A stretch of DNA of 55,038 bases. It comes from Candidatus Segatella violae (GTDB taxonomy: Bacteria; Bacteroidota; Bacteroidia; Bacteroidales; Bacteroidaceae). The notes beneath the pieces are model-generated. The model was not told where the DNA came from and ran no database searches. It saw nothing but the letters and a program-made list of their open reading frames with translations. The DNA is taken from positions 1 to 55,038 of the forward strand of contig DJSH01000062.1 in assembly GCA_002440225.1 (NCBI GenBank), written 5' to 3'. This document shows positions 32,550-39,080 of the stretch, piece by piece (within the stretch, counting starts at the first letter, position 1; each line of letters opens with the position of its first letter). A program made the position numbers and the translations under genes.

Positions 32550-34516
32550 CATTTAACGTACGTTTCTGTTACATCCTTTACTTTATACTTTTCTCCATCT
32601 TTTTCGCTCGAAATCTCAAGGTAAGTGGTCTTGGTGATGGCTTTCACATCCACTGTCTGAGGCTTGTCTTTACCATTGCTGAATACGAAATTCACGAGGT
32701 CGGTTCCTTTGTCTATGCTATATTCTCTATAATACCATGTTTTTCCTCCGATTTCCTTGGTGGCGGTCATCTTGTCGCCAGGCCAAGCTGCTGATGCGTT
32801 TTTGCTATTATCGCTCCATGTGTAGAAATAGAATGGGTTCCAGTTCACTGCATCGGCATTCACATATACAGTAAACTTGTATGCCTTGAATTTCTCGATG
32901 GTGTAATTGTGGGTGGCGATGTTCTTTACCTCGCCGTTCACGAGCATTCCTACTTTCAAGGTGCAAGTGCCGTTGATGTCGATTTGCTTGCCACTCTCCA
33001 CGCTTGGGCTATCTTTTGTAGGATTGCTACCGTCGAGGGTATAAACCAGTTTGGCTCCCTTGGTGGCACTTACGGCTGTAAGGGTAGTTTTGAAACCTTC
33101 CTCGTATGTGCCTGATGGCATGCTGGTCCAGGTGGTCTCAGCGTCGTTGGAGAGGAAGTAGGCGTAGTGATAGCCAGAGAGAATCTTGGTAAATCCTGTC
33201 TCGCCCTCATACTTGGCTGCGTCGTTTCCTACAGCCACGAGAAGCTTGTGCTTAGAGCCAGTCGTCTCGTTGACAAACAGGGTCTTGCTGCTCTTCTTGT
33301 TGATATAGTTGCTCATATTGGTGATGCCGGCGAACTTACGGGCATCAATCATCTCCTTCAGCTCAGGCTTGTATGCCAACCAGTGAGGCTGGAAGATGCA
33401 AGGCGTACCTGGCATGGCGAGCATGTAGGCGTTGGCGGCGATGGTATCTTTGCGGAGAGGGTCTTGTGGCTCTTTTTCAGAACGATACTGCATATCGTGA
33501 TTCTCTACGAAGGTCACGGCATAGCGGCGCAGGGATGCATCGTGCATCAAGTTGTAAGTGCTGTTGAGCCTAGACCAATCGGATGTTGAGGCAACCTTTC
33601 CGTCGCCAGCACCGTTGATGGCATCGCGCACATTATAGCGGAACTGGAAGTCGAAGGCTGCGCTCTTCTTGTTGGTAGAGTTGAGCCAACTGATGATTTT
33701 CTCATTACCGTCCCAATATTCGCCTACAGAATATTCGATGCCCACGGCATCATTATATTCGGCAACATGAGAGCCACTGTAGCCTTTTACCATATCATAG
33801 CGGAAGCCTACGTATCCTAAGTCATTTTTCAGGAAATTAGCGTATGCCTTCATGATTTTCTGTACGTTCTCGCTTTTGTGGTCGAGGTCGCGCATACCTT
33901 TCCAACCTTCACCCTCATCATTGTTGCTGCTGAGGCTCACTCCTTCGCTCTTTGCTTCTGTGGCAGTTTGACCTTCGTCATCATCTTTTACGATGTCGGT
34001 GCTTTGCAACTGATAAGTTACGCCCTTGTAAGTCTCGGCAGGGAATTTAAACCATCCGTCTGTATTATGATGGTTGATGACCACGTCGGCGATGGTTCCG
34101 ATGCCATTGTCCTTGAATGTCTTGATCATGGAGCGGAGTTCTTTCTCAGAGCCGAAACTGGAGTTTTGGTTGAAATAATAATAAGGTGTATAGCCCATCA
34201 CCTGGGTACTTTCCTGGCACTTGCCGCTCTGAGGCACCCATACTAAGTCGATGTAACCCTTCAAGTCATCGGCTTGTTTCTCCAGAATTTTCCACTGCGA
34301 GGCATCGTAGGAATCCCATGAGAATCCCTGCAACATCACGCCGCTATAGTCGGCTGGCCAACCTTGGGATGAGAGCCCTGGTGTAGGCTCCGGGTTGGGA
34401 GTCGGCGTAGGAGTAGGTGTTGGCTCTGGCTCTGGAATAGGGTCAGAACTACTATCGGAGCATGCTCCAAGTGTAAGCGCCATGGCGGCGACGAGCATCA
34501 GATAAATCTTTTTCAT
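32549..34516 (-). CDS. Surface GH13 alpha-amylase lipoprotein with C-terminal starch-binding-type module
   Basis: 655 residues. Lipobox LGAC (Cys19) and the acidic, Ser-rich start CSDSSSDP suggest surface export; a Pro/Thr-rich linker (residues 26-46) follows. The GH13 barrel has region I DVVINHH, nucleophile Asp241 (GFRYDMVKGY), acid Glu266 (GEYWDG) and Asp341 (VENHDMQ), so it should be active. The sequence style is that of plant-type/bacterial short alpha-amylases rather than SusG. A chitobiase-like strand (LVYTLDGSNPTKDSP) and a CBM26-like domain (FYFYTWSDNSKNASAAWPG) end the protein. It likely starts starch breakdown outside the cell. It has its own LacI-type operator (34631) and promoter, separate from susCDEF. 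Confidence 0.92.
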   Translation of the reverse strand: MKKIYLMLVAAMALTLGACSDSSSDPIPEPEPTPTPTPTPNPEPTPGLSSQGWPADYSGVMLQGFSWDSYDASQWKILEKQADDLKGYIDLVWVPQSGKCQESTQVMGYTPYYYFNQNSSFGSEKELRSMIKTFKDNGIGTIADVVINHHNTDGWFKFPAETYKGVTYQLQSTDIVKDDDEGQTATEAKSEGVSLSSNNDEGEGWKGMRDLDHKSENVQKIMKAYANFLKNDLGYVGFRYDMVKGYSGSHVAEYNDAVGIEYSVGEYWDGNEKIISWLNSTNKKSAAFDFQFRYNVRDAINGAGDGKVASTSDWSRLNSTYNLMHDASLRRYAVTFVENHDMQYRSEKEPQDPLRKDTIAANAYMLAMPGTPCIFQPHWLAYKPELKEMIDARKFAGITNMSNYINKKSSKTLFVNETTGSKHKLLVAVGNDAAKYEGETGFTKILSGYHYAYFLSNDAETTWTSMPSGTYEEGFKTTLTAVSATKGAKLVYTLDGSNPTKDSPSVESGKQIDINGTCTLKVGMLVNGEVKNIATHNYTIEKFKAYKFTVYVNADAVNWNPFYFYTWSDNSKNASAAWPGDKMTATKEIGGKTWYYREYSIDKGTDLVNFVFSNGKDKPQTVDVKAITKTTYLEISSEKDGEKYKVKDVTETYVK

Positions 34517-34568
34517 ATTAGGTTGAATTTTATTTGCTTCGTTTTAAATTGTTATTTGTTTACGTTGG

Positions 34569-34576
34569 CAAAGATA
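34569..34576 (-). promoter_or_regulatory. -7 box of the amylase gene
   Basis: TATCTTTG on the minus strand fits TAnnTTTG. The operator at 34631 begins 54 bp upstream. No TTG is found at the normal -33 distance, as expected for an activator-dependent promoter. Confidence 0.75.
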
Positions 34577-34630
34577 CGATTTATTCCAATAGGTTTGTGT
34601 GATAGAGAGTGCAAAATGGTATATATTCTT

Positions 34631-34646
34631 GTGCAATCGTTTGCAC
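34631..34646. promoter_or_regulatory. LacI-type operator O1 (amylase)
   Basis: GTGCAATCGTTTGCAC, one mismatch from the perfect 16-bp palindrome found at 44039 and 46514. It lies 115 bp before the amylase ATG. Confidence 0.85.
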
Positions 34647-34724
34647 CTCTTTCAAATTTCATGTGAGCCTCACTTTCTGTTCGTCCGAACGTCAGTTGTT
34701 GTTCATCAAGACTATTCCGAAGAT

Positions 34725-34812
34725 GCGTCCCGACGTATCTAGCACTGCGTCGGGATGTATCTGATACTGCGTCGGGACGTATCTGATACTACGTCGGGAC
34801 GTATTTTCCCCT
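34725..34812. repeat. Tandem repeat E, exactly four 22-bp units
   Basis: Units start at 34725, 34747, 34769 and 34791. They share CGTCGGGAYGTATCTGATACT (the first has CGTCCCGACGTATCTAGCACT; the last diverges after CGTCGGGACGTATT). The period is exactly 22 bp, as in repeat B, but the sequence is unrelated. The cores CGTCCCGACG and CGTCGGGACG are near-palindromes. Confidence 0.85.
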
Positions 34813-34882
34813 TACGACTGAACGAAAAAAACGCCATTTTGCTCAGTCCTCAGCGTCTTTTTGTACACAAATAGGGTAAAAT

Positions 34883-35005
34883 ATGGCAGATTTATGGCAA
34901 AAACATGGCAATTTATGGCAATTCTCCCTACTTTTTAGAAAATTGCCATGCGTGTAAGTGTCATTCACATAAGTAGTTATGTTTGTTCTATGGCAATATG
35001 GCAAT
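34883..35005. repeat. Phased ATGGCA repeats
   Basis: ATGGCA occurs at 34883, 34894, 34905 and 34915 (spacings 11, 11, 10 bp) and again at 34990 and 34997. The two longest copies share ATGGCAATTCTCC. The 10-11-bp spacing puts the motif on one helix face. The intervening sequence holds no convincing gene. Confidence 0.6.
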
Positions 35006-35192
35006 TCTCCTCATGTTTTCAATTCATATAGTATATGGTTACAATGGCGCAGAATATTTTTGCGACCGTGAGAAAGAGACGGAGAACCAGCAACTACTCT
35101 TGGTGGATAAACAGCTCGTGGGCAAGCCCCCGCAAGGCTATCTGGTAAATGACCGCTTCTTTGCGAAGTGGCCGATAAGCAAATATTTGTAA
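34998..35192 (+). CDS. Possible small protein or 3' gene remnant
   Basis: An open frame of about 64 codons from the ATG at 34998 (a TTG at 34983 would add five residues). The second half (REKETENQQLLLVDKQLVGKPPQGYLVNDRFFAKWP) looks protein-like, while the start runs through the ATGGCA repeats. A perfect hairpin follows directly after the stop. I do not recognise the family; it may be the tail of a decayed gene whose front was lost. Confidence 0.3.
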   Translation: MAILLMFSIHIVYGYNGAEYFCDREKETENQQLLLVDKQLVGKPPQGYLVNDRFFAKWPISKYL

Positions 35193-35193
35193 T

Positions 35194-35216
35194 TTGCGAA
35201 ACCGCTGGTTTCGCAA
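35194..35216 (+). terminator. Hairpin after the small open frame
   Basis: TTGCGAAACC and GGTTTCGCAA pair perfectly around GCT, starting two bases after the stop codon at 35192. The T-run is poor (TTGT), so termination may be weak. Confidence 0.5.
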
Positions 35217-35222
35217 TTGTAA

Positions 35223-35261
35223 GAAAATAGGCGACTCTCGGATGAGGAGAGCCGCCTATTG
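35223..35261 (-). terminator. Terminator hairpin of the Rpn gene; flanking repeat copy 1
   Basis: On the minus strand, just after the Rpn stop, AATAGGCGGCTCTC and GAGAGTCGCCTATT pair (one G-T wobble) and are followed by TTTTCTT. A 39-bp near-copy with two compensating base differences lies at 36258-36296. Confidence 0.85.
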
Positions 35262-35264
35262 GTG

Positions 35265-36149
35265 TTATAGCTTTTGGATTTGCTTGATATCTTCTATGCT
35301 CAATCCTGTGGCTTGAGAAATGATATCTAATGGAATACTTTGCTTTAAGAGTTTGCGAGCTATATCTTTTTTCTCTTCAGCTCTTCCTTCAGCTCTTCCT
35401 TCAGCCAAGCCTTCTAACTTGGCATTGCCTAGCACGTCATTTTGTATCATGATGGCATTGAGATGTTCGTCGTAAGCATGGCGCTCTGCATCAGACATCT
35501 CATAATATTTTAGTTTCTCACGAGCCTCTTGTAACCCTGGAGCCTTGGTGTCAGGGTCGATGACTCCATTCTTGAGATAATTCACCCATTCTTCCAATGG
35601 AGATTTTGCCACCTTGTTGAATTCGTTGACGCGTACAAGTATATAGGTAGGGAAAATCTCCGAAGGTGATTTCCTCACGATGTTGTTTTTTTCCTTCGTG
35701 CTGATAACTAGCTGGTCCTTCGTGTGTAATCCCACGAAGTTATTTTGTCCAATATAGATATAGTCAGAACCTTTGCCCAAGTCGAAGTAGAGGATGCTGA
35801 TGGAATATACTTTTTTCACCTCCTTGTAGCTGTTCCCCAGGTTGATATGCTCGGTGATAGCCTTGGCAACACCATAGAGTACACGTTCTAGGTAATAAAG
35901 CTCGCTGGTGTTTTGTATTTCCACGATGATGATTTCTCCCTTGCTGTTCTTTGCCTTGATGTCCACACGGTTGAATTTGTCATCTTCTTTCTGTTGGTTG
36001 CCTTCACTTTCGAGGATATCAATGATTTTCACTTTTTCGTTCAAGAACACAGTGAGGAAGCCTTCCAATACACCAAAGTTGGCCTTTTGGCGGAGCAATC
36101 TTTTGATAGCCCAGTCAAATCTAATATATCTGTCTCTTAATTCTGCCAT
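35265..36149 (-). CDS. Rpn/PD-(D/E)XK nuclease-family transposase-like protein
   Basis: 294 residues. The N terminus FDWAIKRLLRQKANFGVLEGFLTVFL and the catalytic-type strand pair VDIKAKNSKGEIIIVEIQN (Asp...Glu-x-Gln) are typical of the Rpn/PDDEXK transposase-like family. The C terminus has the usual EGLAEGRAEGRAEEKK repeat and ends in a helix (ISQATGLSIEDIKQIQKL). Rpn proteins of E. coli are DNA endonucleases that promote recombination; relatives are abundant in gut Bacteroidota. The gene has a strong -33/-7 pair and a real Shine-Dalgarno (GGAGG), unusual for this phylum, and is bracketed by two near-identical hairpins, which suggests an inserted unit inside the starch locus. Confidence 0.9.
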   Translation of the reverse strand: MAELRDRYIRFDWAIKRLLRQKANFGVLEGFLTVFLNEKVKIIDILESEGNQQKEDDKFNRVDIKAKNSKGEIIIVEIQNTSELYYLERVLYGVAKAITEHINLGNSYKEVKKVYSISILYFDLGKGSDYIYIGQNNFVGLHTKDQLVISTKEKNNIVRKSPSEIFPTYILVRVNEFNKVAKSPLEEWVNYLKNGVIDPDTKAPGLQEAREKLKYYEMSDAERHAYDEHLNAIMIQNDVLGNAKLEGLAEGRAEGRAEEKKDIARKLLKQSIPLDIISQATGLSIEDIKQIQKL

Positions 36150-36156
36150 AGTTGTA

Positions 36157-36163
36157 ACCTCCT
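36157..36163 (-). promoter_or_regulatory. Shine-Dalgarno-like site of the Rpn gene
   Basis: GGAGGTT on the minus strand ends eight bases before the ATG at 36149. A second GGAGGTTACAA is found about 57 bp upstream, over the -33/-7 spacer. Most genes in this window show no such site. Confidence 0.6.
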
Positions 36164-36192
36164 ATCTTTATCGTTGTACATTATGTTGGTTG

Positions 36193-36223
36193 CAAAGATA
36201 CGACTTTTCTTTGTAACCTCCAA
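36193..36223 (-). promoter_or_regulatory. Promoter of the Rpn gene
   Basis: TTG (36221-36223), a 20-bp spacer and TATCTTTG (36193-36200), both on the minus strand, form a near-ideal Bacteroidota promoter. Confidence 0.75.
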
Positions 36224-36257
36224 GAGATTAATGGAAAATATTGGGGAGATGAGAAAA

Positions 36258-36296
36258 GAAAATAGGCGGCTCTCGGATGAGGAGAGTCGCCTATTG
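36258..36296 (-). terminator. Terminator hairpin after susF; flanking repeat copy 2
   Basis: The arms AATAGGCGGCTCTC and GAGAGTCGCCTATT around GGATGAG match copy 1 at 35223 except for two swapped arm bases. On the minus strand it is followed by TTTTCTTTTC and lies 32 bp after the susF stop, so it should end the susCDEF transcript. Confidence 0.85.
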
Positions 36297-36327
36297 AAAT
36301 TATATTGTTTTGATGATGAAGCTAGGA

Positions 36328-37815
36328 TTACTTAACTTCTACAAAGGCATAAGCACATGTGATGTCGTTGAAGAAGACGTTGTATTTACCTGCTGGGATA
36401 TTGATGTTGTTGTTCGAACCATTGACAAGTGTGCCCTTGCTTTCGAAATCACCATCGCCATATCCCCAGTTTCCGTCGCCCCATTTGTGGTCAGCACGGA
36501 ACTTAATGTTGCCAGCAGGGATTTCAACATTCGCTTTGTACCAGTTATGAGGAGCAACCTGCTCAAGGTCGATGTCATGATCCCAATCGTTATTTACTCC
36601 GATGAGGCCAACTTTTTCGAACTCCTTAGGATTTTGGTTCTCAAGCTTCGTCCACTTGTAGGTCATGGTAGAGAAATCTGCGGTGAATGTGTAGTAGGCA
36701 TCTTTCTCTGGACAAACAATAGCACCTGCATTGTTTACAGCCTTTAAGCTACCTGTTAGTGCATCATCGTCAGCCAATTTGGCACTACCATAGGCATTGT
36801 TCCAGTCTCCAAAGTCGCTACCGAGCCAAATCTTAAGATTATGGCCACCTGTCCACTTGGTGGTGTAATTCTGTATCATTGGCGTTTCTGCTGTCATGAG
36901 GCAAACCATCTTGTCGAGGTCTTTTTTCCATCCTTGTAAGTCGCCAACGAGGTAGTATTCAGGTGAAATCTCCTTGATGGTATAAGTATAGTCCATCATA
37001 TTTATGGTCATCTGATACATACCAGCCTTGGCAATTTTGCCTGCGCCAGCCTTCTCGTTTTTAGAAGTTGTGGTCAATAGGGTTCCACTCATGGCATCAT
37101 CTCCATCAGTCTCAACACCTACCACACCCTTAGGGTCATTCTCTACAGCCCAAATGTTGCCCGCATCAACGTTGCCCTGTGGGATAATCTTCCAACACTG
37201 ATTGTCAGCTGTTGTTGTAAACATAAGGGTGAAGACTGGGTCTTCATATACATCGGCATCAGTATGAGTAAATTTAAAGTTGTTGTTCAATTGCCAACCC
37301 GTCATATCGCCTACAATATAATAAGCCTTGTCTATGAACGGAGCCTTAGGTGTTGCAATAACATTGATTTTGCCAGCGTCAATGAGTACTGCTTGTCCAT
37401 CCTTCACAGCATCAACATATACATGTGCATCAAATGTGCGAGCTGTAGGACGCTTGCCGTATGAACTGACAACAAGGTCGGAAAGTTCGGAGGAAGCAGC
37501 TTTTCCTTCAAGGTTAGCGTTTAATGTCGTAGTCTTGGCTCCTGCAACATCTTGTGGAGTAAGTTCGATGCGAGCATCAGCGAGTGCAAAGCCCTCTGGA
37601 AGTGCTGCTGTGCTCAAAGAGAACGTATTTACGCTATCCTCTGCAACATTCGCAAAGTCGATGGCACTTGTTGCAGATGCGGTGAACCCAGGAATGGTGA
37701 TAGCATCTTCCTGGGGATTGGTCTGTGGATTAGCCCAATTGTTATAGTCATCGCCACAAGATGCAGTTGCCAGTCCTAAAATGGCGAATGCTAAATATTT
37801 AGATATATTCTTCAT
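36328..37815 (-). CDS. susF: SusF-like surface starch-binding lipoprotein
   Basis: 495 residues. Lipobox TASC (Cys20) followed by GDDYNNW fits a surface lipoprotein export signal. A SusE/F-type Ig-like N-terminal domain (to about 145) is followed by tandem starch-binding-type modules beginning AYYIVGDMTGWQLNNNFKF, EYYLVGDLQGWKKDLDKMV and KVGLIGVNNDWDHDIDLE, so three CBM-like units as in B. thetaiotaomicron SusF (similar length). It holds starch at the cell surface. It is the last gene of the susCDEF operon, separated from susE by 80 bp with a hairpin. Confidence 0.9.
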   Translation of the reverse strand: MKNISKYLAFAILGLATASCGDDYNNWANPQTNPQEDAITIPGFTASATSAIDFANVAEDSVNTFSLSTAALPEGFALADARIELTPQDVAGAKTTTLNANLEGKAASSELSDLVVSSYGKRPTARTFDAHVYVDAVKDGQAVLIDAGKINVIATPKAPFIDKAYYIVGDMTGWQLNNNFKFTHTDADVYEDPVFTLMFTTTADNQCWKIIPQGNVDAGNIWAVENDPKGVVGVETDGDDAMSGTLLTTTSKNEKAGAGKIAKAGMYQMTINMMDYTYTIKEISPEYYLVGDLQGWKKDLDKMVCLMTAETPMIQNYTTKWTGGHNLKIWLGSDFGDWNNAYGSAKLADDDALTGSLKAVNNAGAIVCPEKDAYYTFTADFSTMTYKWTKLENQNPKEFEKVGLIGVNNDWDHDIDLEQVAPHNWYKANVEIPAGNIKFRADHKWGDGNWGYGDGDFESKGTLVNGSNNNINIPAGKYNVFFNDITCAYAFVEVK

Positions 37816-37853
37816 TTCGTTTAATGCTTAATAGTGAATAAACTTTGTTTCTC

Positions 37854-37893
37854 AAGAAAGGTCGGTGACGCTATTATGTCACCGACGTTTCTT
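37854..37893 (-). terminator. Hairpin between susE and susF
   Basis: AAGAAACGTCGGTGAC and GTCACCGACCTTTCTT on the minus strand pair with one mismatch around an 8-nt loop. There is no separate T-run beyond the stem. It may lower susF expression relative to susE or protect the upstream mRNA. Confidence 0.65.
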
Positions 37894-37895
37894 GT

Positions 37896-39053
37896 TTATT
37901 TCACGCTACCCTTGCCTGTTGAGAAGTTTAAGTAGAGTTTCTGACCTACAGCACCTGCTACACGGTCTTGGTCACCACCTGCACCACGATATTCGATCTT
38001 ATCGTTCAATACAATGAACTCTGAATGCCACCAATCGTTGCCAGGAATCTTGACGTAAGCACGAATTCCGTCGCCATCACCTCCCGGTACAGCACCTGTA
38101 AATGCAGGAGAAATGAAGTCGTCATCCTTAGTCGTTGGAACTGTGAATTTACCAGCTTCATTGAGTTCGCCCCAAGAAGCATCGCCAATACATGGTCCCA
38201 TCAACCATACATTAGGCTCATTGAATTGTACATTGTACTTGATGTCTCTACCTTCTACAGTAGCAGTTACTACCATTAAGTACCAGCCTGGAGTAGCTGA
38301 GCACATGTTGCCATCATCGTTGGTTGAGATATTGGCCTTGAGGTCACCGTCGATAGTTACATCATTGTAACCCTTTTGGTTGCCATCCCATTCCTTGGCT
38401 GTATTGATTTTTACACCAGCTTCGTCAATCCAAACCATGCGCCAGTACATTTCTGGATGTTCGTAAACAGGGATGAAGTCGAAGCAGTTGCCCCAATCCC
38501 AGTTACAGAAGCCACCAGTTACATAGAGATGCTCAGGTACGGTAACAGGTGACAAAGAATAAAGCAAATGAACATTGCTTAAGGTGATGGTATTGGAAAG
38601 AATTTCTGTTCCTTCTATTGGGTCACCTGTCTCTGTTGTCATAACGGCACGCATACGTACATAAACTGGAATGTCCATAGGAAAATCTGTTTCAGCCTTG
38701 CCCGCATTAAGCTCTAGATTGGTAAGTGCTGTTGCCAATAAGGCTGGGTCAACATTAGCTTTTGCTGAGGTGAAACTTTGATCAAGCTCTACGAAATCAC
38801 TCATGTCTTGGTTGAGCGATACTTGCACAGTATATTTGGTTGCTGCAGGGAAACCATAGTTTGGTTGTGAGCAGGTGAATACCAAAGAACTAGAGTGTGC
38901 TAAGTCTATATTGGTAGCTGCGATGGCTGGGGTGTTGAGTACAAACTCAGTAGGAGCCGTAACTGTAGGGTTGTCGTCGCGGTCGTCGGAACAAGCGGCG
39001 AACATAACCATAGCCATCATCAGCAGCAATGCTGATTTTAATATCTTTTTCAT
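37896..39053 (-). CDS. susE: SusE-like surface starch-binding lipoprotein
   Basis: 385 residues, almost the length of B. thetaiotaomicron SusE. Lipobox FAAC (Cys21) with CSDDRDD gives an acidic surface-export signal. The N-terminal SusE domain has LNTPAIAATNIDLAHSSSLVFTC. Two carbohydrate-binding-type modules follow, with LYVTGGFCNWDWGNCFDF and PNVWLMGPCIGDASWGELNE. It binds starch at the cell surface and lies 27 bp after susD. Confidence 0.9.
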   Translation of the reverse strand: MKKILKSALLLMMAMVMFAACSDDRDDNPTVTAPTEFVLNTPAIAATNIDLAHSSSLVFTCSQPNYGFPAATKYTVQVSLNQDMSDFVELDQSFTSAKANVDPALLATALTNLELNAGKAETDFPMDIPVYVRMRAVMTTETGDPIEGTEILSNTITLSNVHLLYSLSPVTVPEHLYVTGGFCNWDWGNCFDFIPVYEHPEMYWRMVWIDEAGVKINTAKEWDGNQKGYNDVTIDGDLKANISTNDDGNMCSATPGWYLMVVTATVEGRDIKYNVQFNEPNVWLMGPCIGDASWGELNEAGKFTVPTTKDDDFISPAFTGAVPGGDGDGIRAYVKIPGNDWWHSEFIVLNDKIEYRGAGGDQDRVAGAVGQKLYLNFSTGKGSVK

Positions 39054-39080
39054 ATCTATGTATTTTTACATTAATATATG

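Noticed and set aside
34725..34812. CRISPR array at repeat E
   Set aside because: Head-to-tail 22-bp units without spacers; no cas genes.
35265..36149. Insertion sequence around the Rpn gene
   Set aside because: The flanking hairpins are direct, internally palindromic terminators rather than terminal inverted repeats, and no target-site duplication was seen, so it is reported as a flanked accessory gene, not an IS.
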